Assembly: GCA_023433265.1 (NCBI GenBank)
Contig: JAEZDR010000021.1
Location: 1-21,898 of the forward strand
Length of the DNA stretch: 21,898 bases
Reading direction: 5' to 3'
Source: Bacteroidota bacterium
GTDB lineage: Bacteria > Bacteroidota > Bacteroidia > Chitinophagales > Chitinophagaceae
Positions 1 to 8,110 of the stretch are shown here, piece by piece. Position 1 is the first letter of the stretch; each line of letters opens with the position of its first letter. Both the position numbers and the translations under genes were made by a program. The notes beneath the pieces were generated by a model. The model searched no databases and was not told where the DNA came from. It saw only the letters and a program-made list of their open reading frames with translations.

Positions 1-2
1 GT

Positions 3-46
3 AGATACGCTTTAGATACGCTTTAGATACGCTGCAAACGCGCTGT
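3..46. repeat. 11-bp tandem repeat array at the left edge
   Basis: The unit AGATACGCTTT occurs at 3-13 and 14-24, a 9-base match follows at 25-33, and a decayed unit (AAACGCGCTGT) lies in register at 36-46. The array may continue beyond the window. Units are contiguous with no spacers, so this is not CRISPR. The function is unknown. Confidence 0.8.
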
Positions 47-86
47 TGACCCATTTCGGGAACAACGAATAGGGTATAACTTGACG

Positions 87-111
87 AAAAAAGCAGCATA
101 AAACTGCTTTT
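87..111 (-). terminator. Hairpin with T-run, possible second terminator
   Basis: AAAAGCAG at 89-96 pairs with CTGCTTTT at 104-111 around a 7-nt loop. Read on the minus strand the stem is followed by six T. It lies about 130 bp beyond the helicase terminator, so it could be a back-up terminator or end an unrecognised short transcript. Apart from this hairpin, the terminator at 238-273 and the edge repeat, I see nothing convincing in 1-295. Confidence 0.4.
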
Positions 112-237
112 GCTGAATTTAACCACCTCAATGCTCCTTCCGGCTGTATTACACCATCCCTGCATTAGTTCTGAAGGTAATATGTTCGCGGAGATATATA
201 AAACCCCTATTACCTCACATAAACCCTCCTAAAACGA

Positions 238-273
238 AAAGAGGCTATCACATTTATTTGAGACAGCCTCTTT
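238..273 (-). terminator. Intrinsic terminator of the helicase gene
   Basis: AAAGAGGCT at 238-246 is perfectly complementary to AGCCTCTTT at 265-273, giving a 9-bp stem with an 18-nt loop. On the minus strand the 3' arm ends in a T-run. It sits 23 bp after the helicase stop codon. Confidence 0.8.
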
Positions 274-295
274 GTTTAATATCTGTGATATGTAT

Positions 296-1513
296 CTATC
301 GCTGCATAAACGTTCTGCCGCGCTTTCCACCCCTGAATACAGGCATTACCGGTCGTTGTGGTAAAACCAAGGTAGGGCTGTCCATCGGGAACGGGTGGTT
401 ATGAACAATAGGTATCTCTTGAGCAATTACCTTTTGTATATCGCGCATAAACATCTTTTCTTCCATACTGCAGAATGAGATTGCCTTCCCTTCAGCTTCT
501 GCTCTCCCGGTCCGCCCAATACGGTGCACGTATGATTCAGGTATATTGGGTATGTCGTAGTTTATCACATGCGACAGGCGCTCAATGTCTATTCCCCTGG
601 ATGCAATATCTGTAGCTACCAACACACGCGTGTGTTTCTGCTTAAAGTTACTCAAAGCCCGCTGCCTCGCACCTTGTGTTTTATTGCCATGTATGGCCTC
701 AGCCCTTACATTTCCACGGGTTAGCATTTTACAAAGTTTATCAGCGCCATGCTTGGTCTGGGTAAACACTAACGCACTTTCTATTTCCTCCGTCTGAAGT
801 AAATGCAGAAGTAATGAAACTTTGTTTGTCTTCTCAACAAAGTAAATGGCTTGCTCTATCTTTTCAGCAGTAGATGAAATAGGCGTCACTGCAATCTTTA
901 CTGGATTATAAAGAAGCATCCTGGAAAGCTGTTGTATCTCCTCGGGCATAGTTGCAGAGAAGAACAATGTCTGTTTGCGTTCAGGCAATCTGGCTATTAC
1001 TTTCTTAACGTCCGTAATGAAGCCCATATCCAGCATCCTGTCAGCTTCATCCAACACAAACATTTCTACGTTAGCGAGTGTAATATGTCTTTGCGATACA
1101 AGGTCTAGTAACCTGCCCGGAGTAGCAATCAGTATATCCACTCCTTGGCGGACCGCCTGTACCTGGCTTCTTTGTGGTACACCACCATAGATGGCTACGT
1201 GCCTCAAATGGAGGTTTTTGCCGTATTCTGTAAAGCTCTCTTCTATTTGAATAGCAAGCTCTCTTGTCGGCGTTAAAATCAGTGCTTTTATCGTGTGTGG
1301 CGTATGCCTTTCGGTTTGCAAATGCAAAACCTGTAAAATAGGAATGGCAAATGCTGCCGTTTTTCCTGTACCGGTTTGAGCACATCCTAACACATCCTTA
1401 CCTTGTAGCGCTACTGGTATGGCCTGTTGCTGAATAGGGGTGGGATTAACATAACCTTGTGACGTTAGGGCCGAAATAATCGGCTCTATCACGTTCAAAT
1501 CCTTAAAATTCAA
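296..1513 (-). CDS. rhlE: DEAD-box ATP-dependent RNA helicase, RhlE type
   Basis: This is an ATP-dependent RNA helicase of 405 aa that unwinds or remodels RNA in the cytoplasm, for example in ribosome assembly, RNA turnover or cold adaptation. All core motifs are visible: the Q-motif with its PTPIQ signature near residues 24-28, Walker A AQTGTGKT at 45-52, PTRELA at 82-87, TPGR at 131-134, DEAD at 155-158, SAT at 186-188, ATDIASRGID at 300-309 and HRIGRTGR at 330-337. A short C-terminal tail rich in Gly, Arg and Lys (RGGKRGR) follows, typical of the RhlE group, which lacks a long RNA-binding domain. It is transcribed alone and ends in a strong terminator. The family call is certain; the subfamily is likely from length and motif context. 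Confidence 0.96.
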   Translation of the reverse strand: MNFKDLNVIEPIISALTSQGYVNPTPIQQQAIPVALQGKDVLGCAQTGTGKTAAFAIPILQVLHLQTERHTPHTIKALILTPTRELAIQIEESFTEYGKNLHLRHVAIYGGVPQRSQVQAVRQGVDILIATPGRLLDLVSQRHITLANVEMFVLDEADRMLDMGFITDVKKVIARLPERKQTLFFSATMPEEIQQLSRMLLYNPVKIAVTPISSTAEKIEQAIYFVEKTNKVSLLLHLLQTEEIESALVFTQTKHGADKLCKMLTRGNVRAEAIHGNKTQGARQRALSNFKQKHTRVLVATDIASRGIDIERLSHVINYDIPNIPESYVHRIGRTGRAEAEGKAISFCSMEEKMFMRDIQKVIAQEIPIVHNHPFPMDSPTLVLPQRPVMPVFRGGKRGRTFMQR

Positions 1514-1829
1514 AATTCTATTTCTTTAATGTTTAATGATTATGATCTCACAATTCGTATGCAAGACCAGTTTGAGATAACGGGTTCATCTGTATGACTT
1601 GATGAACGCTTTTTGTGAAGGAACTCTAGCCAGTTACAGGAGACTATGTTTGCGCAAATAATTTGCTTTTACTACGCTTACGTAGTTCGTCACTGCTAAG
1701 GATTAACGAACTGTAGCGGTTCAGGTTCATGGCGCAAATGATATCACGAACAGGGTAAAGATAATACATCTTTTTGATATAAACACTATTGTTTGCCGCG
1801 ATGAGTATACTTTTTGAATGCTTAGTAAC
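1514..1829. other. Intergenic region between divergent genes
   Basis: This 316-bp stretch separates the divergently transcribed helicase and TPR-like genes and must hold both promoters. I could not find a full TTG/TAnnTTTG Bacteroidota promoter. The one structured element is the hairpin at 1584-1614. An open minus-strand frame here runs into the TPR gene and looks spurious. Confidence 0.5.
1584..1614 (+). terminator. Terminator-like hairpin without an upstream gene
   Basis: GTTCATC at 1584-1590 pairs with GATGAAC at 1601-1607 around a 10-nt loop, followed by GCTTTTT. The polarity fits plus-strand transcription, but no plus-strand gene precedes it. Confidence 0.35.
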
Positions 1830-2222
1830 ATGAAAGTTGTTCAAACTGTGAACGAAATGTTGTTGCAGGCGAGGTCCCTCGAGCAGTCGGGCAACCTGGA
1901 GGAGGCTGCCAGACTTTATAATGGGATAGTTATTGCCGACAAGCTGAATGAACTTGCTTACGATCGGCTGATGATCATTTATCGTAAACTTAGAAATGCA
2001 AAAAACGAAATCGCAATCATTGATGTAGCCATAAATGCATACCAACGGTTTTATAAACAAAAGGTACTACACAGCCGTAACAGGAAAATCCGGGAATTGA
2101 GCCAGGCGGTTATGAAAACCACCGGTCTTATCGATAAAAAAGGAAATTCGCTTTTTACTCCCGAACCGATTGCGCGTTGGCAAAAAAGAAAGGCGTTGCT
2201 GGAAAAGAAAGCCGGTAAATAA
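1830..2222 (+). CDS. Small TPR-like helical protein
   Basis: I do not recognise a named function. The product is about 130 aa, basic and predicted mostly helical. Its N-terminal half resembles one or two tetratricopeptide repeats (AxxLEQSGNLEEAARLYNxI, then a second helix pair), which usually mediate protein-protein contacts. The C-terminal end, with TPEPIARWQKRKALLEKK, is a Lys/Arg-rich helix that I associate with a recurrent Bacteroidota family. I prefer the ATG at 1830 (MKVVQTV) over the in-frame ATG at 1818; neither has a Shine-Dalgarno sequence. It is a single gene convergent with the acetyltransferase. No signal peptide or membrane segment is seen. Confidence 0.75.
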   Translation: MKVVQTVNEMLLQARSLEQSGNLEEAARLYNGIVIADKLNELAYDRLMIIYRKLRNAKNEIAIIDVAINAYQRFYKQKVLHSRNRKIRELSQAVMKTTGLIDKKGNSLFTPEPIARWQKRKALLEKKAGK

Positions 2223-2250
2223 CATACTTCTATTTCCGAGCAGTTAAGTA

Positions 2251-2931
2251 TTAGTTGCGTTTAAGAAAGTAGAAATTCATTTCTCTTGATGGTTCAAACC
2301 CGAGGCGTTTATAAAGGTTGATTGCACGGATATTATCCGCACGTACATGTAGAAAAGGTTGCTGCCCATGTTCCAGTATAAGGTTGAGTTGGTGTTCCAT
2401 TAATGCTGCTGCGTATCCTTTGCCAAGGTGGTTGGGGTGGGTACATACGGCACTCAACTCTGTGTGGTATCCTGCATGCAATCGTTGGCCTGCCATAGCA
2501 ACGAGTTGCTTGTTGACGAAGATGCCATGATAATGGCCAAATTCCAGGGTTCGCAGGTTGAAGGGGCCCGGTTTGGTAAGCTTAGCTAACGCTACCATCT
2601 GTTCCGCATCGGCAGCGGACAACGGGACGATCTGTTTTAGATGATGAAATGTAAACGCGCCATGTTTATGAATAAACTGTATGCCCGGGATAAAGTGAGT
2701 GAGGATCCAACCCCCTGGAGTTGTGATAGTCTTGGTAGTTGCATAGAGTATGCTACGGTTAAGTGTAAGTTGGTCGCGCAATTGCTGAAAACCATCTCGA
2801 TTGTCTTCATCAAAACCTGCAAAAGGAGAAACCTGCTCATTAAAATACTTTACTTCACCCTTACCAATGTTAAGATGTTTATCGCCGGTACAAAGGGCAT
2901 AATAAACAGGATTGGCGAGTAATGATTCCAC
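2251..2931 (-). CDS. GNAT family N-acetyltransferase
   Basis: The 226-aa product is a predicted acetyl-CoA-dependent N-acyltransferase. The C-terminal part carries the GNAT core: a beta-strand with LSAVCTHPNHLGKGYAAAL, in which the Q/RxxGxG/A-like pyrophosphate loop is HLGKGYAAA, and then LHVRADNIRAINLYKRLGF, the motif B region of FR47-like acetyltransferases. The N-terminal 100 residues are divergent and probably determine the substrate, which cannot be read from sequence. It is transcribed alone, divergent from the flavin-binding gene at 3045 with about 110 bp of shared promoter region. Confidence 0.85.
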   Translation of the reverse strand: MESLLANPVYYALCTGDKHLNIGKGEVKYFNEQVSPFAGFDEDNRDGFQQLRDQLTLNRSILYATTKTITTPGGWILTHFIPGIQFIHKHGAFTFHHLKQIVPLSAADAEQMVALAKLTKPGPFNLRTLEFGHYHGIFVNKQLVAMAGQRLHAGYHTELSAVCTHPNHLGKGYAAALMEHQLNLILEHGQQPFLHVRADNIRAINLYKRLGFEPSREMNFYFLKRN

Positions 2932-3044
2932 CGGGCAAAGCTAATAAACTTGCTATCAGATGTACAATGGTAAAGTCTTAAACAAAACATGGATGGGCAT
3001 CTTATGGTACAGTTTTTTCTGCCCTTATGTCTCATTTTATACAT

Positions 3045-3581
3045 ATGGACAGCATCAACAAGCAACAACCTGAGGATAATTTCAAAAACCTGGCAGGGGA
3101 GGAAGCGGGTAAAAAGATAAAAGAACTTGCTACCAAAGCAGGTGTTTGTTTCTTTTGTACCGCTGTAGCCAACGGTAAACCGTTATCTGTACGCCCCATG
3201 TCGCCACAGAAAATAGATGAACAGGGAAACTTCTGGTTCCTCAGCTCCAGCGACAGTCGCAAGAACTTTGATATCCAGAAAGACGACAAAGTGCATCTGC
3301 TGTTCCAGGGTTCCAGCCATTCTGATTTCCTTAGTATCTATGGCTCAGGAACCATATCCCGGGATAAAGCACTTGTCAAGGAATTATGGGAGCCTTTGTT
3401 CAAAACCTGGTTTACCCATGGAGAAGATGATCCCAGGATAACGGTAATAAAGATCGAAACCATCGAGGGCTATTATTGGGATACTAAGCACGGAAAAGCA
3501 GTTGCTTTTGTTAAGATGGCGGCAGGTGCTATCATGGGCAAAACTTTGGACGACTCCATTGAAGGGCACTTACATATTTAA
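3045..3581 (+). CDS. Pyridoxamine 5'-phosphate oxidase-like (general stress protein 26 type) protein
   Basis: The product has a split-barrel FMN-binding fold of the kind found in pyridoxamine-phosphate-oxidase-like and general stress 26 proteins. Sequence evidence is the strand pair CFFCTAVANGKPLSVRPM, then GNFWFLSSSDSRKNFDI and DDKVHLLFQG, followed by a C-terminal segment with WFTHGEDDPRITVIKI and YYWDTKHGKAV. At about 178 aa it matches the short stress-protein subfamily rather than true PdxH, which is longer and has a dedicated PLP site. It probably binds FMN or FAD; the reaction is unknown. The ATG at 3045 (MDSINK) is preferred, and an ATG six codons upstream at 3027 is the alternative. 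Confidence 0.85.
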   Translation: MDSINKQQPEDNFKNLAGEEAGKKIKELATKAGVCFFCTAVANGKPLSVRPMSPQKIDEQGNFWFLSSSDSRKNFDIQKDDKVHLLFQGSSHSDFLSIYGSGTISRDKALVKELWEPLFKTWFTHGEDDPRITVIKIETIEGYYWDTKHGKAVAFVKMAAGAIMGKTLDDSIEGHLHI

Positions 3582-3627
3582 ACCATCAGTTGAGCAAATA
3601 GAGTAACTGCCTGGAACAGCCGTGGTT

Positions 3628-4371
3628 TTATACTGGTTCCTCCTGTACACGGAGGGCGATGGCATTTACAAGTTCTTTCATCGAAACCGCATCAAACCAT
3701 TCGCCGAGGTAATTATGGTGGTCAAACAGTTTACTGTCCGGCCAATAGGCTTTCCATTGCTGGGAGAGCGCGTCGAAATATTCGATGCTGCTTACTCCAA
3801 GGGAAAGCTTATAATCGAAGGCACGGTTGTTTTTCGATACATAGCCCGGATAATAGTAGCGCATTTTGTTCTGCTTGCAATAAGCCATCTTTTGGTAAAT
3901 AAGGTATTTACCTATGCTAAATTTGCTGTAGCCGGGATGATAAAAACTTTTGATGCCTGCTGCATCGCGTAAGCCTTTATCAAAAAAACCACAGCCTATT
4001 AACGCCTCATCGTCATATATACTAATCATCCAGCTGTCAAAGGCATTGCTTCCATACTCATCAAGAAGTATATCTTTCAATGAAGGCGCCAATGCATAAG
4101 GTTTTGATGCCTTATATAGCTGGTATAATCCTTCCTGTTCATCACTAAGTGTAGCGGGGCCAATGGCTAACCGGAAATGCCTGTTCAACTTTTGCAGCTT
4201 CCGGTAAACCTTATCTTCTTCAAGGCAGGTAAGATCCACCCTCAGCCAGGTAACAGGGTCATCTTCACCTATGCTACTGCAGGTAAACATGCATTGCCGC
4301 ATGCGAAAGTAACCGTGAGCAAGCAGTTTGTCCACTACCGCTCCCAACTTTACATTTACCATATCCATCAT
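3628..4371 (-). CDS. Arginyl-tRNA-protein transferase-like (ATE/Bpt C-terminal domain) protein
   Basis: The 247-aa product resembles aminoacyl-tRNA-protein transferases of the ATE1/Bpt group, which add an amino acid to a protein N-terminus (N-degron pathway) and have a GNAT-like fold. The strongest evidence is the C-terminal stretch with YYYPGYVSKNNRAFDYK, matching the family pattern Y-Y-x-G-Y ... Y-K, and the preceding SIGKYLIYQKMAYCKQNKMR helix. The N-terminus (HGYFRMRQCMFTC, then WLRVDL) resembles the Cys-containing N-domain but does not show the full cysteine set. It lies 56 bp downstream of the HAD gene on the same strand and may be co-transcribed. A generic GNAT acyltransferase is the alternative. 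Confidence 0.7.
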   Translation of the reverse strand: MMDMVNVKLGAVVDKLLAHGYFRMRQCMFTCSSIGEDDPVTWLRVDLTCLEEDKVYRKLQKLNRHFRLAIGPATLSDEQEGLYQLYKASKPYALAPSLKDILLDEYGSNAFDSWMISIYDDEALIGCGFFDKGLRDAAGIKSFYHPGYSKFSIGKYLIYQKMAYCKQNKMRYYYPGYVSKNNRAFDYKLSLGVSSIEYFDALSQQWKAYWPDSKLFDHHNYLGEWFDAVSMKELVNAIALRVQEEPV

Positions 4372-4427
4372 AGCTTAAACAAAATTACAACAATGCAAAC
4401 TTGAAACACCCAAGGTTAAGTGAAGGT

Positions 4428-5051
4428 CTACCATTGAAAGATTTCCTTAAGCTGCTGGTAGTTGGTAATAGTATGGTCAGCACCAGGTATAGTCGGCTTT
4501 CCTTCATGGTTGTACAGCACTGTCTCTATCCCCAATTCAGCAGCGCCTCTGATTTCGGACAGCGGATCATCGCCTATTACAAGTAGTTCGCCCGGCTGGT
4601 AACCAAACTCGGTCATGATATCCTGGAAAGCATCTTTTTTTATCTTAACGGTGTGCTGCGGATCAAGTACAATTACTTTTTCGAAGTCTTCTTCAATACC
4701 CAATTGCTTTATTTTACTCCATTGCATTTTCGCAAAGCCCATCGTTACAATAAACCTGCGGACGGGTAAGCTTCGAACGATGCTATAATCAGGATACGGT
4801 AGTATTTTTCCATCATAGGTAAGCTGTGACAATAGCCGGATGGCTTCTTTTTTTAGCTCATCATCAAGTTTGTATTTGTCTGCCACTTTCTGAAAGGGGA
4901 TACTCATTACATCCTCTCTAATTCCCGGAAGCACGTCTTGATATTCACCTTTTTCTTTAATAAGGTTAAATAAGGGCGCAAAGAGTGTGTCACCAATAGA
5001 CGGCATCGGGAAAATGGTGTTGTCGAGGTCCAGTATGATAGCTTTTTTCAC
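4428..5051 (-). CDS. HAD superfamily hydrolase (phosphatase)
   Basis: The 207-aa product is a cytoplasmic haloacid-dehalogenase-type phosphohydrolase. Motif I is ILDLDNTIF with nucleophile Asp8 and acid/base Asp10. Motif II is the Thr in FIVTMG, motif III is a Lys in KIKKDAF, and motif IV is VIGDDPLSEI with the Mg2+-binding acidic pair. The helical cap between motifs I and II places it in subclass I, like beta-phosphoglucomutase or pyrimidine-nucleotidase relatives. The physiological substrate cannot be read from sequence. It is first in a probable two-gene unit with the transferase-like gene and is divergent from the outer-membrane receptor. Confidence 0.9.
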   Translation of the reverse strand: MKKAIILDLDNTIFPMPSIGDTLFAPLFNLIKEKGEYQDVLPGIREDVMSIPFQKVADKYKLDDELKKEAIRLLSQLTYDGKILPYPDYSIVRSLPVRRFIVTMGFAKMQWSKIKQLGIEEDFEKVIVLDPQHTVKIKKDAFQDIMTEFGYQPGELLVIGDDPLSEIRGAAELGIETVLYNHEGKPTIPGADHTITNYQQLKEIFQW

Positions 5052-5228
5052 GGCCTGGATGTTACAAAATGATGACCAAAAACTGAAGGGTACTGAAACT
5101 GGTTGCCCTTGCCGTGAAATTAAACCACGTACATGCGCTTCATATTAATTAAATGGCAGCCAAAAACGATTACAGGCATATCTATTGTTGCAATAATGCG
5201 CACATTTGTTGTTCGATTTGTTGATAAG

Positions 5229-8066
5229 ATGCATAGAATACTCTTCGTTTTGTTGTCGGCTACCGGTTTTCAGGCACAGGCGCAATTGTTTACGGTAACA
5301 GGCACCGTGCGCGATGTGGAAACGGGAAAGGCGTTAAGCTCCGTAACTGCACGGCTGCAAAGTTTAAGTGACTCTACAGGGAAGCAAACTACGCTAACAG
5401 ATTCTTTGGGCAATTTCAGTTTTCAGCATCTTCCTGCAGACTCTTTCCGCCTTACATTATCGATGGTCGGTTTCGAAGTTGCTGAACGTACCATTAGAAA
5501 GCTTACAGCCGATGTGGAAATAGGAACCATAACGCTCGTCAGCAGCAGTAGTAGCTTAGGAGGGGTTGTGGTAACAGGCCGCATACCCCCTGTAACCCAG
5601 AAGGACGACACGCTTCAATATAACGCAAGCCAGTTTAAAGTAACCCGCGATGCATCAGCCGAAGAAATGGTAAAAAAGATGCCCGGCATCACGGTGGAAA
5701 ACGGTGTAGTGAAAGCCCAGGGTGAAGATGTACAAAAGGTAACACTCGACGGACGGGAACTATTTGGTGATGATGCCATCGCTGCATTGCGGAACCTGCC
5801 TGCAGAAGTGATTGACAAAATACAAGTGTTTGACAGGCTGAGCGACCAGGCGCAGTTCACAGGGGTTGATGACGGAAATACCACCAAATCTATTAATATC
5901 ATCACTAAGTCTGGGATGCAGAACGGCCAGTTTGGGCGGCTGTTTGCCGGCTATGGCTCTGATGACCGGTATTCTGCGGGCGGAAACACTACTTTTCTTA
6001 AAGACAAACGCCGCATATCAATTGTCGGCAACTTCAATAACATCAACGAACAAAACTTTGCTGCGCAGGACTTGCTGGGCCTCACCGGGCCGGCTTCATC
6101 AAGAGGCGGTGGTATGCGCGGCGGTGGCAATACACGCGGCGGTAACCGCGGCGGTGGTGGAGGCCGGGGCGGCAGTGGTAATGCGCAAAACTTCCTCGTA
6201 CGGCAACAGGATGGCATCAGTACCACAAATGCGTTTGGCGTTAATTTTTCTGATGTATGGGGAACGAGAACTACCGTTTCTGCCAGTTATTTCTTCAACC
6301 AGTCGAAGAATATCTCAGACGAGCTAACTAACAGGAGGTATTACATAGATACGCTCGCCAACTTCACTCAGAGCGAAATGGATGTAAGTAACAACTACAA
6401 CCACCGCTTCAACATGCGTTTGGAACACAAAATTGACTCTAATAACAGCCTGCTATTTACCCCGTCTATCCGCTTTCAGAGAAACACCAGTGAGGAAAAC
6501 TCTCTTACCCGTTTTTATAATGTAAAGCAGAATCCAATCAGTATCACTCGCAACGAAAACAGTAACAAACGCGATGCGATTAATATAGACAATAACCTTC
6601 TTTACCGGCACTCCTTTGCTAAACGGGGGCGAACGTTTTCCGTTAATCTCACCACCTCGTACAACAACAGGAACGGGGAATCGTTTACCGATTATATTGA
6701 CACCAGCTTTACCGGCGGTACGTTCGAGGACTCTGCATCCGGCCGGTTTACCGACCAATTCAACTATGGGTACCGTCTTGCTGCAAATCTGATTTACACG
6801 GAACCTGTGGGTAAACAGGGGCAGTTTCAGTTTAACTATAACCCTTCTTATAACCGCAGCGCAGCCGACCAGCAAACTTTGCAGCAAGACGTGAATGATG
6901 GCAAATATTCAATCTTCAATCCCGATTTCTCCAGTAAGTTCGATAACAATACCACTGCACAAAATGGCGGCATCACTTACCGTTACACTGTTGCCAAAGG
7001 ACAACTAAGCGTTGGTGCCAATTACCAGCAAACCCACCTCTTCAGCGACCAGGAGTTTCCCAGGGTTCTCACCGTCAACAAGACGTTCAGCAATGTTCTA
7101 CCAAATGTATTTTTCAGGTGGAAGTTTAATGAAAAGAATAATATCAGGCTCAATTACAGGACATCTACAAATCAGCCATCGGTAACCCAGTTGCAGGATG
7201 TGTACGATCTTACAAGGGTGCCTTTCATTTCGGCCGGTAACCCCCAACTAGAACAGGAATTTTCGCAGCGCATCACTGCCCGTTACACCTATACAAACAC
7301 CGCCAAAGGATTTCTTCTTGTGGCGAATGTGTACTTGCAAGACATACAAAACCATATCACCAATGCTACATGGGTTGCGCTCAAGGATTCTGTCATATCG
7401 CCCAGCCTCACGCTTAAGCGAGGGCAACAGCTTACCCAGCCGGTAAACCTCGATGGCTACAAAAGCCTGCGTACATTCCTGACATTAGCGCTGCCGCTTC
7501 GCTTCATTAAGAGTAACTTGAATGTAAACGGAGGTTATACCTACAGCCGTTTGCCGGGGCTGATAAACGGAACGGCTGGCTTATCGCACAACTCAGCTTT
7601 TAGTATCGGTGGCGTCATTTCAAGTAACATCAGCGAGTATGTTGATTACAACGTGTCCTATACTGCCAACTTCAATAAAGTGAAGAATGATCTTCAACCG
7701 ATGGCAAGCGATAAATATTTCTCACATACTGCGGCAGTACAGTTGATTTTGCTTTCCAAAACAGGTTGGTTTGTACAGAACGATCTAACGAATATGCTCT
7801 ATGAAGGGTTGTCTGCCGGCTTCAACCAAAATTATACGCTGTGGAACATATCAGCAGGTAAGAAGTTTTTGAAGAACCAGGCAGCTGAGCTAAGGTTCAC
7901 AGTTTTTGATGTATTACAACAAAACAGGAGCATCGAAAGGGATATTGAAGAAAACTATATTGAGGATGAACAAAGCAGGGTGCTGCAGCAATACTTTCTC
8001 GTAACGCTATCATATAACCTTAGGAATTTTGGTAAGCCTGCGCCCCGCGGTGGAGGGCGGCGATAG
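5229..8066 (+). CDS. Outer-membrane beta-barrel receptor (TonB-dependent receptor-like)
   Basis: A 945-aa outer-membrane protein. From the ATG at 5229 it begins with a signal peptide (MHRILFVLL..., cleavage after QAQAQ); in-frame ATGs at 5133 and 5196 would place extra residues before it, so I reject them. Residues about 20-95 form a carboxypeptidase-regulatory-like beta domain (VTGTVRDVETGKAL, then DSLGNFSF and GFE). A plug-like domain follows (VVVTGRIPPV, MPGITVENG, VTLDGRELFGDD, IDKIQVFDR), then a long beta-barrel rich in aromatic and Asn residues. Residues about 292-317 are an Arg-Gly-Gly-rich insert, and the C-terminus is again RGGGRR. No susD-like partner is adjacent, so the substrate is unknown; nutrient, metal or surface-export roles are possible. 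Confidence 0.92.
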   Translation: MHRILFVLLSATGFQAQAQLFTVTGTVRDVETGKALSSVTARLQSLSDSTGKQTTLTDSLGNFSFQHLPADSFRLTLSMVGFEVAERTIRKLTADVEIGTITLVSSSSSLGGVVVTGRIPPVTQKDDTLQYNASQFKVTRDASAEEMVKKMPGITVENGVVKAQGEDVQKVTLDGRELFGDDAIAALRNLPAEVIDKIQVFDRLSDQAQFTGVDDGNTTKSINIITKSGMQNGQFGRLFAGYGSDDRYSAGGNTTFLKDKRRISIVGNFNNINEQNFAAQDLLGLTGPASSRGGGMRGGGNTRGGNRGGGGGRGGSGNAQNFLVRQQDGISTTNAFGVNFSDVWGTRTTVSASYFFNQSKNISDELTNRRYYIDTLANFTQSEMDVSNNYNHRFNMRLEHKIDSNNSLLFTPSIRFQRNTSEENSLTRFYNVKQNPISITRNENSNKRDAINIDNNLLYRHSFAKRGRTFSVNLTTSYNNRNGESFTDYIDTSFTGGTFEDSASGRFTDQFNYGYRLAANLIYTEPVGKQGQFQFNYNPSYNRSAADQQTLQQDVNDGKYSIFNPDFSSKFDNNTTAQNGGITYRYTVAKGQLSVGANYQQTHLFSDQEFPRVLTVNKTFSNVLPNVFFRWKFNEKNNIRLNYRTSTNQPSVTQLQDVYDLTRVPFISAGNPQLEQEFSQRITARYTYTNTAKGFLLVANVYLQDIQNHITNATWVALKDSVISPSLTLKRGQQLTQPVNLDGYKSLRTFLTLALPLRFIKSNLNVNGGYTYSRLPGLINGTAGLSHNSAFSIGGVISSNISEYVDYNVSYTANFNKVKNDLQPMASDKYFSHTAAVQLILLSKTGWFVQNDLTNMLYEGLSAGFNQNYTLWNISAGKKFLKNQAAELRFTVFDVLQQNRSIERDIEENYIEDEQSRVLQQYFLVTLSYNLRNFGKPAPRGGGRR

Positions 8067-8110
8067 GACCCGTTAATGAGGGAGGCTTCATTTCATAACA
8101 GCATGATTGA

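Noticed and set aside
1..180. Minus-strand open frame of about 55 codons running off the left edge
   Set aside because: It reads through the terminator-like hairpin and the 11-bp repeat; no start context or family resemblance.
1644..2060. Minus-strand 138-codon open frame
   Set aside because: It overlaps the better TPR-like gene on the plus strand and its translation is unlike any protein, with a random-looking composition.
3582..3627. Bidirectional terminator with AAACCA/TGGTTT arms
   Set aside because: The arms are short and about 35 nt apart, so the structure is too weak to support.
5866..6327. Plus-strand 153-codon frame inside the receptor gene
   Set aside because: It is a shifted-frame shadow created by the Gly/Arg-rich, GC-rich insert.
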